A program made the translations under genes and the position numbers. The notes below the pieces were generated by a model, which was given only the letters and a program-made list of their open reading frames with translations, ran no database searches and had not been told where the DNA came from. A DNA stretch of 64,000 nt from an uncultured Bacteroidales bacterium (GTDB lineage: Bacteria > Bacteroidota > Bacteroidia > Bacteroidales > P3): positions 1 to 64,000 of the forward strand of contig OMXC01000003.1 of the NCBI GenBank assembly GCA_900314925.1, given 5' to 3'. Below, piece after piece: positions 1 through 7,700 of the stretch. Position 1 is the stretch's first letter; each line of letters opens with the position of its first letter.

Positions 1-98
1 TCGTCACAGGGTGGTCGAAGACTACGACCTCGATAGGCCGCAGGTGTAAAGGCAGCGATGTCAAAGCCGAGCGGTACTAATTACCCGAAGACTTTCCG
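1..98 (+). rRNA. rrl: 23S ribosomal RNA, 3' end (partial)
   Basis: The first bases match the highly conserved 3' terminal region of 23S rRNA, including GGCCGCAGGTGTAAAGGCAG and the GAGCGGTACTAATTACCCG segment that closes the molecule near position 95-98. The gene begins upstream of the window. Because the 5S gene follows about 120 bases later in the same orientation, this is the distal end of an rRNA operon. The exact 3' end is judged from conservation only. Confidence 0.93.
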
Positions 99-103
99 TT
101 GTC

Positions 104-176
104 AGCTTTAAGTTGTGAGCTGTAAGCTGTAAGTGGGCTACGCAGTCATGCGCCAGCCACTTAAAACTTAAAACTG
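104..176. repeat. Family C hairpin of 7-nt repeats in the 23S-5S spacer
   Basis: The spacer contains heptamer-like units (GTTGTGA, GCTGTAA, GCTGTAA) ending in AAGTGGGCT, a short loop, and then AGCCACTT followed by units ACTTAAA and ACTTAAA. AAGTGG-GCT pairs with AGC-CACTT, so the units on each side can fold back on each other. A clearly related copy occurs between rnfB and rnfC at 56126-56212. Both the presence of the hairpin and the two-copy relationship are read directly from sequence; function is unknown. Confidence 0.75.
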
Positions 177-218
177 CATTCTCTTATATGTCTTGTGCCA
201 ATGTGCCAAAACCATTAC

Positions 219-321
<103 letters not shown>

Positions 322-331
<10 letters not shown>

Positions 332-352
332 AGAGGGATGCTCTTTTTTTTT
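322..352 (+). terminator. Intrinsic terminator of the rRNA operon
   Basis: GAGCAT and ATGCTC form a stem around TCCGAGAGGG, followed directly by a run of nine T residues. It stands immediately after 5S rRNA, where the operon is expected to end. Confidence 0.9.
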
Positions 353-551
353 GCGCAAGTTCCGCGACTTCATCATGGGCGAGGTGCGCTACAACTCCCT
401 GATGAAGACCTTCTTCACTGGATTGGATTTAATTTAGCGGTGTTCAGATCCCCTTACGGGGTACCCCCAGGAGGCCGAAGAACTCTTCGTCGCCACCGAG
501 CGCAATGCCAAACTGCGCTACGAAGGCTACAAGAAACTGAGCGAGATGTAA
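353..551 (+). pseudogene. nifJ: 3' remnant of nifJ (pyruvate:ferredoxin oxidoreductase) with a 51-bp insertion
   Basis: In one frame the DNA reads KFRDFIMGEVRYNSLMKTF, then 17 foreign codons, then PQEAEELFVATERN, AKLRYEGYKKLSEM and a stop at 549-551. Joined across the foreign segment this resembles the extreme C-terminus of pyruvate:ferredoxin (flavodoxin) oxidoreductase, a large iron-sulfur enzyme of pyruvate oxidation. The foreign piece, about 414-464, is 51 bp long, keeps the frame, and brings an in-frame TAG at 435-437; it contains CCCCTTACGGGG, which can fold. No start codon or upstream nifJ sequence exists, since the coding remnant begins right behind the 5S terminator. I infer a relic left by recombination next to the rRNA operon. 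Family assignment is from memory of NifJ C-termini. Confidence 0.6.
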
Positions 552-574
552 TCCTGCATCGACACACTAAAACG

Positions 575-616
575 ACGAAAGCCGAGGCCAGTAATGGTCT
601 CGGCTTTCGGTTTTGT
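575..616 (+). terminator. Strong intrinsic terminator behind the nifJ remnant
   Basis: CGAAAGCCGAGGCC pairs with GGTCTCGGCTTTCG around the loop AGTAAT, followed by GTTTTG. Its survival behind the remnant supports the idea that 353-551 is the true end of a former gene. Confidence 0.8.
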
Positions 617-670
617 GGTAGTAAAATCCACGTCCGCACAGTTGCATGCGTGGCCGGATAGAATATCAGG

Positions 671-1390
671 TTACATGGTTTTGGTAATGGTACGGTTGAA
701 CTCTCTGGTACTGCCCCATTCTGTTTCCGTACCTTCTACGGTCATGGTGACTTTATTGTTATGTATCTTGATGCGCTTGGCCTCGAACACAAGATTATAG
801 GCTTCGCTCGTTGCAGTGAATGTGGCACCGCTTACACTCCAGTTGCAGTCATAGTCAAACAGGTTGCAGGTTCCGTCTTCGCGGATGTACATATCCGTCC
901 AAGTATTCTTCCATTCGCCGACAATCACCTCGGAAAGCCTCGACGGGTCTATCAGCAGGTTGGTGAGGGTGCTGGAGATGTCCTGGCTTTCTCTTACGTC
1001 GCCGTTGAGACTGCAAGTCTGGTACTCGCCGTTGAATTTGATTTCCGTGGGTGTCACCGACTGGATGTTGAAGACAAGTTTGTAGACAAGGTCGACAACG
1101 GTCCATTCCGCGACAAACTTGTTGCCGTTAAGCGACCATGTCCACGTGCCGGTGCCGCCGTGGGTCATCGTGTGGTCGGCCTTGATATCAAGTTCCCATC
1201 CTTGGAACTGATGCCCGGCAGGGAATCCCCACAGGCCGATGAGTTGGCTTTCGCTGATGCTTGACGACGAGCCGCCGCCGGAGGGGTTGCTGGGGTTGTC
1301 CTCGTTGTTGTCCTTGTTGCAGGACGCGAAGGTGAACATTGTGGCTGCCACAAAGAACAGCGCGGTCAGTTTTTTGATTTGTTTGAACAT
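671..1390 (-). CDS. Secreted lipoprotein with two lipocalin-like repeats
   Basis: A 239-residue protein with a lipoprotein signal: basic MFKQIKK, a hydrophobic core, then FASC with the lipidated cysteine at residue 24. A low-complexity linker rich in Asn, Gly and Ser follows (about 25-45). The rest looks like two related small beta-barrel units, each opening with a short Trp motif (LIGLWGF near 51, IVGEWKN near 158) and continuing with alternating strands (GTGTWTWSLNGNKF; CNWSVSGATF). This is the pattern of lipocalin-like or META-like domains of Bacteroidales surface lipoproteins. It probably sits on the outer membrane. Ligand and role are unknown. It is a single gene reading away from the repeat-rich region; no clear TAnnTTTG promoter was found in front of it. 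Confidence 0.8.
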   Translation of the reverse strand: MFKQIKKLTALFFVAATMFTFASCNKDNNEDNPSNPSGGGSSSSISESQLIGLWGFPAGHQFQGWELDIKADHTMTHGGTGTWTWSLNGNKFVAEWTVVDLVYKLVFNIQSVTPTEIKFNGEYQTCSLNGDVRESQDISSTLTNLLIDPSRLSEVIVGEWKNTWTDMYIREDGTCNLFDYDCNWSVSGATFTATSEAYNLVFEAKRIKIHNNKVTMTVEGTETEWGSTREFNRTITKTM

Positions 1391-1553
1391 TGTTGTTAAA
1401 AATTTAAGTTGTACATTTTGTTTATTTGCCGTGCGGACGGTTCCGCGACGAAAAAAGTTCTTCTACATATACTATAACCACTTTTTTCCGAAATGTCTAC
1501 TTTGACCCGAAAATAATGCACATAAAAAGAGCGTGGCACTTGTCAGTCTTCAT
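1391..1553. other. Gene-free leader region upstream of the lipoprotein
   Basis: Together with the two repeat structures that follow (1554-1680 and 1857-2050), this belongs to a 770-base stretch with no supportable gene. It is more AT-rich than its surroundings and should hold the promoter and 5' leader of the minus-strand lipoprotein gene, but I could not identify a convincing -7 element. Open frames across the stretch lack family features. Confidence 0.5.
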
Positions 1554-1680
1554 CGGAATCTTTGAGGTCTTGGACTACCTATTATCCCCAATTACAACGT
1601 TCAAGTCCACGCCTATGGCGGGAACGCCGTCGCTCGGTCTGGGGATAAATTTGAAAGTGTCCAAGTTTCAAAGATTCCAG
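1554..1680. repeat. Long imperfect inverted repeat (about 38-bp stem)
   Basis: The left arm 1554-1590 (GGAATCTTTGAGG, TCTTGGAC, TTATCCCCA) matches the reverse complement of the right arm 1640-1680 (TGGGGATAA, GTCCAAG, TTCAAAGATTCC) at nearly every position, leaving a loop of about 49 nt. Weaker complementarity continues outside both arms. It could be a miniature inverted-repeat element or a structured RNA gene. No promoter or target duplication was established. Confidence 0.65.
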
Positions 1681-1856
1681 AGTTCGGTCAACTTCGCTAT
1701 TTTCTATTCTGTGATGTGCATATCAGTTTTATGCTTTTTGCATCATAGGCATTCGATTTGGTTCTACTATCCGTTTTGTATTTTGCTCTTATTAACGCCT
1801 TATTGCGGATATTATTGCCCGCGGGGTGGCGAAAATTTGCGGTTTCTGTGCAATTT

Positions 1857-2050
1857 CGCCTCGCACCATTGCAAGACCCTCTTGCAGTCGTGTAAAATGG
1901 TCCCGCATCATTGCATTGGGCGTTGCACGGCTGCAAAATGGCCTCGCACCACTGCAAAACGCTTTTACAGCATTGCAAAACGGCCTCGCACCATTGCAAA
2001 ACGCTTTTGCAGCATTGTTTCATGTCCTTGCAGTGGTGCGGGGCGCAATT
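1857..2050. repeat. 42-bp tandem repeat built on TTGCA palindromic units
   Basis: A 42-bp block (1932-1973) is followed at once by a near-identical copy (1974-2015); more degenerate versions flank it. Each block contains a half-palindromic element of the form TGCAAAACGCTTTTGCA. Read on the plus strand in one frame the copies encode 7-residue units LQNGLAP and LQNAFTA, but no start site, signal or family supports a protein. I treat it as a non-coding repeat array. Confidence 0.7.
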
Positions 2051-2162
2051 GCACGGCTATTCCGCCGGCTCGACGGGCTGCTCGGGTTCCTCGTCGTCCG
2101 GCGCGGTGTCGCGTGTGCGGTGCGTAAGCAGCTGGCTTTAGCGCATAAAACAATGAGAGAAT

Positions 2163-2510
2163 ATGGAAAAGATTGACAATATGATTAGAGATTATTATGC
2201 CGGCACTATCTCTCAAGGTGAGATGGATGACCTTTGCAGGATGTTTCTCGACAACGAGGATGTCCGTTTATCACATCCCGCCGAAAGCCGCGTGCTAGTT
2301 CCGTTGGCGTTGGCTCGTATGGCTCATCGCCGACAGAAAAAGAGGACTCAAACATGGAGTATAGCGGCAAGCATCGCCGTTATGCTGCTGCTGGGTGGTG
2401 GCATCTATTCTCGCGCCGCCAATACACCACACACGTATAGCAATGACCCGTCGTTAACTGCTGATGATATTGAACGATGGTATAATAAAACAATAGAGTC
2501 CGCCGTATGA
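2163..2510 (+). CDS. Small single-pass membrane protein, anti-sigma-like
   Basis: 115 residues beginning MEKIDNMIRDYYAGTIS, with a soluble N-terminal part, a basic stretch (MAHRRQKKRTQTW) and one membrane segment at about 66-83 (SIAASIAVMLLLGGGIY), then a short exported tail. This layout, and an ATGA overlap with the next reading frame, are typical of the small regulatory membrane proteins that accompany ECF sigma factors in Bacteroidales. No sigma factor gene is present upstream: only a short open tail (LALAHKTMREYGKD) overlaps the start and it has no sigma domains. Function as an anti-sigma factor is inference from layout only. Confidence 0.6.
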   Translation: MEKIDNMIRDYYAGTISQGEMDDLCRMFLDNEDVRLSHPAESRVLVPLALARMAHRRQKKRTQTWSIAASIAVMLLLGGGIYSRAANTPHTYSNDPSLTADDIERWYNKTIESAV

Positions 2511-2888
2511 AGCACGTTGTTCTTGTTTTGTTGTTTTTGGCAGGTTTCGCTGTTCATGCTCAGACCAATATTTATCAGCAGTATGCCAACCGTGACGATT
2601 TGGAGTGTGTGGCATGCCTCACAAACCGTCGCCTTGATGCGTGAGTTGAATATGCCGCAGGTTGTAGAACGTCGCACGGGCTCAGTGATTCTTACTCTTC
2701 GTAACAACACTGATCTTGCCGTATCAGCCCCGAGGCGGAGTAACGGTAAGGTGAATCTCCGCCGCAGTTGCCTTGTAGGACTCTCGATTTCCGAAAATAC
2801 CATATTCATATATCATAATGTTCGTACCGAACGTCGCTATCGTTCAATCCTCGCCTATGTTCTTGCCCATGTACAAGGCGTAAAATGA
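2507..2888 (+). pseudogene. Frameshifted gene for a small secreted protein
   Basis: The ATG at 2507 overlaps the stop of the preceding gene and opens a clear signal peptide (MKHVVLVLLFLAGFAVHAQ), continuing to TNIYQQYANRDDLECVACL and stopping after 45 codons at a TGA. A second frame then continues from about 2638 (MRELNMPQVVERR) to 2888 with plausible strands such as GSVILTLRN and NTIFIYHNVRTERR. The two parts are in different frames, so I read this as one gene broken by at least one frameshift. The secreted product resembles the small exported proteins that follow anti-sigma genes in this order, but I cannot name a family. Confidence 0.5.
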
Positions 2889-2928
2889 ATACAGGTAACC
2901 TAAATCAATCAATTATGGCTATATAAGC

Positions 2929-2966
2929 AAACCAGGGGTGGAGGCATACGGCCTCCACCCCTGGTT
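2929..2966. terminator. Bidirectional terminator between convergent genes
   Basis: AACCAGGGGTGGAGGC and GCCTCCACCCCTGGTT form a perfect 16-bp stem around ATACG. It lies between the plus-strand frameshifted gene and the minus-strand peptidase gene and can serve both. Confidence 0.85.
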
Positions 2967-2992
2967 ATATGCTTAGGCATCTGTGGGGCTGG

Positions 2993-4255
2993 TTATTTCT
3001 TTTTGCCTTTCTTGGAGGCTTTGGTGTTGCTGTCCTGGATGCCGAGCTTGGCCTTGATGGCGGCGGGGATGGCGTCCTTGTGGACGACGATGTTCATGGT
3101 CTTGTAGCGGGCGAAGGCTTTGGAGACGAAGAAGTTGCCGCCGAATTCGCCGTTGTATTTACCCCAGCTGTTCTTGACCATGTAGTATTCGTTGCCCATC
3201 TGGTCTTTGGCTTTGCCGAAGATGAGCATGCCGTGGTCGTCGGTGGTCTCCCAGTTGTCGTAGGCCTGCTGGCGCTCTTCCTGGGTCACCCAGCGCTGGG
3301 GGGTGGGGTGCTTGGCGGCCTCGTCGGCGATGTCGCTGGCGCTCATGCCGCTCCATTTGGCTTGGTCGCTACCCACTTTGGCGGCAGCCTTGCCGTCGGT
3401 GGCGGGGAGGACGGCGAAGCCCTTGCGGGTGTAGCGGAAGCCCTGCTCGCTGACGTCGGAGCCCCAGGCGATGGTGTAGCCGTTGTCGATGGCGTAGTCG
3501 AAGATTTCCATCATCTCATCGATGGGCACGTTGTAGCTCAGGCCCCAACGCCAGTTGTCCTGTATTTCGAGGACGAACTGCTCGTAGAAGGGGTGATGTG
3601 TGTAGGAGGTGATGCTGACGTAGTCGTCGGGGTTGAGGCCAAGGCTCTCGCCGAAGCTCTCGGGGGTGTACTGCACGCCTTTGTAGTTGAACTTCTCGGG
3701 AATCTTGCCAAGGTAAATCTCGTGGACGGCCTTGACGGCTTTGAGCCAGAGGGGTTCGCCGTCGGGGCTGTACTGCAGTTTCTTCAGCTTGCCTTTGGCC
3801 ACGGCCTCGACCATGCGGTCGGTGAGGGCGCTGAGCTCTGTGTGGTTGGAGAGGGTGTCGCCGTAAGCGGCGCCGGCGGGCATTTCGGCGTCGGGGACCA
3901 TGCCGTAGTGTTTGAGGCAGTAGATGACGTCGTTGAAGGCGCCGCCCTGGCTGAAGGAGACGTCGCCGTGTGTGCGGACGGCGGCCATGGCGCGGTCGTT
4001 GTAGGTCTTCTCGACGACGTACATCTCGCTGAGGTCGTACTCGCCCTTGCCGAGGCGGAGCAGCTCGGCCTCGAGGAAGGCGATGCCGCTGTAGCTCCAG
4101 CATGTGCCGGCGTTGTTCTGGTCTTTGACGGAGGTTACGGGGATCACCTTGACGGTGTCGAACTTGTAGCCCTCGTCCTCTTTTTTCTCTTCCTGTGCGA
4201 ACACAGCGCTGGCGCAGATGGCGATGGCGCCAAGGGTAAGGAATGCTTTCTTCAT
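2993..4255 (-). CDS. Exported papain-like cysteine peptidase (C1B, bleomycin hydrolase/PepC type)
   Basis: 420 residues with a cleavable signal peptide (MKKAFLTLGAIAICASAVFA). The catalytic set of family C1 is visible: Gln46 and Cys52 in KDQNNAGTCWSYSG, His341 in TTDDHGMLIFG and Asn362 in YMVKNSWGKY. The protein matches the aminopeptidase C/bleomycin hydrolase branch in overall length and in the large insert between Cys and His. It ends in a basic tail (KASKKGKKK). The signal peptide means it works in the periplasm or outside, unlike the cytoplasmic bleomycin hydrolases, and probably degrades imported peptides. Single gene with its own promoter; the downstream terminator is shared with the convergent gene. 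Confidence 0.9.
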   Translation of the reverse strand: MKKAFLTLGAIAICASAVFAQEEKKEDEGYKFDTVKVIPVTSVKDQNNAGTCWSYSGIAFLEAELLRLGKGEYDLSEMYVVEKTYNDRAMAAVRTHGDVSFSQGGAFNDVIYCLKHYGMVPDAEMPAGAAYGDTLSNHTELSALTDRMVEAVAKGKLKKLQYSPDGEPLWLKAVKAVHEIYLGKIPEKFNYKGVQYTPESFGESLGLNPDDYVSITSYTHHPFYEQFVLEIQDNWRWGLSYNVPIDEMMEIFDYAIDNGYTIAWGSDVSEQGFRYTRKGFAVLPATDGKAAAKVGSDQAKWSGMSASDIADEAAKHPTPQRWVTQEERQQAYDNWETTDDHGMLIFGKAKDQMGNEYYMVKNSWGKYNGEFGGNFFVSKAFARYKTMNIVVHKDAIPAAIKAKLGIQDSNTKASKKGKKK

Positions 4256-4295
4256 GTGTATGTTTTTGTTTGTTGATTTATTTCATTAGAGAGTG

Positions 4296-4303
4296 CAAAT
4301 ATA
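4296..4303 (-). promoter_or_regulatory. Promoter -7 element for the C1 peptidase gene
   Basis: On the minus strand this reads TATATTTG, matching the Bacteroidetes TAnnTTTG box, about 40 nt before the start codon. The matching TTTG -33 element is not evident. Confidence 0.5.
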
Positions 4304-4494
4304 CGCAAAAAAATCCGATTGTGTGGCGGTATTGCCCTTTTTTGTTTCCTGGCCGGTGTGATTGCCTTGTGTAACAATATGTTGTGTGCGCGCGTATATG
4401 CTGCCGGCCGTAGCCGCAAAGACCTGTCCGGGGCTTGATACGGGAGGCTTGCGACATTTTTTTGCGTCTTTCGTTGCACCCCCTCGGTACCGCT

Positions 4495-4620
4495 CCGGTA
4501 CGGAGCCGGTACGGCCGTTCTTCAGTAGTTCTTCAGTAGTTCTTCAGTGCCGCACTGAAGAACTACTGAAGAACTACTGAAGAAATGCCGAAGGGACTCC
4601 GTAGGGACTCCGAGGGGGAG
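4495..4620. repeat. Family A palindromic element, copy 1
   Basis: The core 4518-4584 is a perfect 33-bp inverted repeat around one base. Each arm is three 11-nt units (TTCTTCAGTAG twice, then TTCTTCAGTGC). The core is flanked by GGTACGGCCG on the left and by repeated CCGAAGGGACTCCGTAGGG type segments on the right. Copies with the same core occur at 25710, 44935 and 54829. The rest of the 4256-4783 gap holds promoters and nothing else that I can support. Confidence 0.9.
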
Positions 4621-4729
4621 GCGGTCTGATTTTGAGTTTTGCGCTTTGGTTTTTGGGTGTTGGATTGTGGGTTTTGTGGTTCGGTTTTGAAGTCGGTTAT
4701 TTTTGTGTCGGTGTGGGGGCGAAAAAAAA

Positions 4730-4761
4730 TTTGGCCATGTTTCGGATTGTTCGTATCTTTG
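4730..4761 (+). promoter_or_regulatory. Bacteroidetes-type promoter of the glucan synthase gene
   Basis: TTTG at 4730-4733 and TATCTTTG at 4754-4761 are separated by 20 nt, the expected -33/-7 arrangement. The start codon at 4784 follows about 22 nt after the -7 box, giving a very short leader. Confidence 0.8.
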
Positions 4762-4783
4762 CACTTCATTTACTGCATGTGCT

Positions 4784-7700
4784 ATGAAGAGTGTATATAA
4801 GATATTCAGACAGAGTGTCAAGGATGTAACGAAATATTACATGCTGCTGGTCGAGGAGACGCGCAGCGAGCGTCTGGTTGGCAGCACCAACGAGTGGGTG
4901 CTTGACAACTACTACATGATCAGCGAGCAGGAGAAGGTGCTGAAGAACGAGCTGAAGGGAGTGGAGAGCGGCAGGTGGAAGGTGGAGGACAAGCGCGTCG
5001 AGATGCTGTGGGACCTGCTTGAGGGGTACCTGAAGAAGTGCCACCACCAGATAGACAAGGCGCTGATGTTCCGCTATCTGGCCCAGGTGCAGCAGCGGCA
5101 GAAGGACTATCTGTCGTATCCCGAGGTGACGGCGTTGCTGCCGCTGGTGAAGACGATACTCATCAGCGAGCTGGCCGAACTGTGCCGCACGCTGAAGGCC
5201 ACGAAGGCCTACCACTACAAGCCTACGGACAAGAGCCAGGCCGACATGGCGCACCTCGACGAGGCGGCGCGACAGAACCTGCAGATGATGAACATCTTCA
5301 ACTCGCTGAAGAAGATGACCAAGCTGCCGATGGCAGAGCTGATAGACGCCGTGAGCTTCTCGGAGCGCATGCTCAAGGGCGAGAAGGCGGGGATGTACGA
5401 CCAGATGCAGGACAAGACGAAGGAGGACTACCGCGCCATGGTGGTGAGGAGGGTCAAGAAGGGTGAGCGGCGGAAAGCCGGGGCGAGCGAGTATGAGTTT
5501 GTGAAGCAGTTGGTTGCCAAGGCCGACGAGAACGGCGAGCATGTGGGCTGGCAGCTCTTCCCGCCCAAGGCGTGGAATGCCCGCGCACATGTCTATATCT
5601 GGATAGTGACGCTTGCGTCGCTGGCGCTGGCGCTGGTCTTTGCCGTCGGCGGCACGTGGGGCCGCGGCATGGGCTGGCTGACGGCTGTGCTGGCGGCGCT
5701 GCTGTGGGTGCCCATGAGCCAGGTGGTGATAGACCTCTTCAACTGGCTGCTGGGCAAGCTGCACAAGCCGCGCGGCACCTTCAAGCTCAAGTTCAAGGAC
5801 GGGCTCATCCCCAGCGAGTACGCCACGATGGTCATCATGCCCACCATCCTGAAGAACCGGGTCAAGACCGAGGAGCTGCTGGAGCAGCTGGAGGTGTACT
5901 ACCTGAGCAACATAAACCGCGGCGAGGGCCGCGACAGCTTCAGCAACGCCAGCGGCCAGAACCTGTACTACACGCTGATAGGCGACGCCGCGGCCTACAA
6001 GGAGGCCGACGCGCCGTGGGACGACGAGGTGGTGGAGGCTGGCCTGGCCAAGGTCAAGGAGCTCAACGAGAAATACGGGGCCCCGATATTCAACTTCGTC
6101 TACCGCCGCCGTGCGTGGAGCGAGGGCGAGCGCACATGGCTGGGCCACGAGCGCAAGCGCGGAGCCATACTGCATTTCAACGACCTGCTGCTCGGCCAGA
6201 CGAGCGACGCTGAGCGTGCCGCACGGTTCCGCTGCGAGACTGTCAGCGCCTGGCGCGAGGGCACGGTGCCCGACATACAGTTCGTCATCACCCTCGACAC
6301 GGACACCGAGCTGGTGCTCTACTCGGCGCAGAAGCTCATAGGCGCCATGGCGCACCCGCTGAACCGCGCGCGGCTGAGCGCCGACGGGCGCCGGGTGGAC
6401 GGCGGCTACGGCATCATGCAGCCGAGGGTGAACGTCGACGTGGAGGTAACCAACAAGAGCCGCTATGCGCAGCTCTTTGCCGGCCTGGGTGGCCTTGACG
6501 TGTACACCACCGCCAGCTTCGAGCTTTATCAGGACATCTTCAACGAGGGCTCGTTCTGCGGCAAGGGCATCTACGACCTGCGCGTGTTCCAACAGGTGCT
6601 CAAGGGGGCCTTCCCGCAGAACCTCATCCTGAGCCACGACCTGCTCGAGGGGTGCCACATACGCTGCGGCCTCATCAACGACGTGGAGCTCTTCGACGAC
6701 AACCCCAGCAACTACATAGACGACGCCAAGCGCCACCACCGCTGGACGCGCGGCGACTGGCAGATTGTCTCGTGGCTGATGCCGCATGTGAGGAACGAGA
6801 GGGGAGAGCGCGTGAAGAACCAGGTGAACGCCATAGGACGCTGGAAGATATTCGACAACCTGCGGCGCTCGGTGCTGAGCCTGACGCTGATGGTGCTGCT
6901 CTTTGTGGGCTTCAGCGGGCTGACCGACATACACCCCGCGTGGTTCCTGCTGGCGGCGCTGGTGGCCGTGGCCAGCCCCATAGTGTTCTTCATCGTCGGC
7001 CAGCTGACCAAGCTGCCGCGCTTCGGCAAGCGTTACCGCTACTACATGACGCTGATGCGCGGCTTCACGGTGATCGTCTACCGCTCGCTGGTGCAGTTTG
7101 CCCTGCTGCCCAAGGAGGCGTGGATGTACACCGACGCCGCTGTGCGAGCCTGCTGGCGCATGTGGGTCAGCAAGCACGACCTGCTGGCGTGGATCACCAG
7201 CGACGAGGCCGCCAAGAGCACCAAAGGCACCCTTGACGACTACCTGAAGAAGTTCTGGTTCAACTATGTGGCTTCGGCCATCCTTGTGGCCCTCGTCGTG
7301 TTATCGGGCCTTGGCGCGGCAGCCCTGGTGGCGGCGCTGTTCTGCGTTGTGATGTGGTGCGGTGCGCCATTCATGATGTACCGTCTCGGCCTCAAGTTCC
7401 CGCAGGACAAGAAGCACCTCACCGAGAAAGAGACCGAGGAGGTGCGCCGGCTGGCACAGGACACGTGGCACTTCTTCGACAGCCTCATCGCCGAAGAGAA
7501 CAACTGGCTGATACCCGACAACTACCAGCTCAACCGCGAGCAGAAGACCGACTACAAGACCTCGCCCACCAACATCGGCTATTCGCTCACCGCCATGATC
7601 AGTGCCGCCGAGCTTGGCTTCATCAGCCGCAAGGAGGCTGTGTCGCGTGTGGAACACATCATAGACACCGTGACGCGGCTCGACAAGTGGAACGGGCACC

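Noticed and set aside
1857..2050. Possible CRISPR array
   Set aside because: The repeats are adjacent with no unique spacers, and no cas genes are in the window.
1826..2176. 116-codon open frame through the TTGCA repeat array
   Set aside because: Its heptad look is produced by the DNA repeat; there is no signal, family match or convincing start. Recorded as a repeat and a finding instead.
2969..4276. Plus-strand open frame opposite the C1 peptidase gene
   Set aside because: Low-complexity Val/Gly/Asp composition; the minus strand encodes an intact peptidase with catalytic residues and signal peptide.
4522..4821. Recurrent short open frames ending in similar peptides (SSVVLQ, EELLKNY) at several loci
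   Set aside because: These peptides are translations of the family A palindrome, not a protein family.
4766..7177. Long minus-strand open frame over the 5' part of the glucan synthase gene
   Set aside because: Same antisense effect; no family features.
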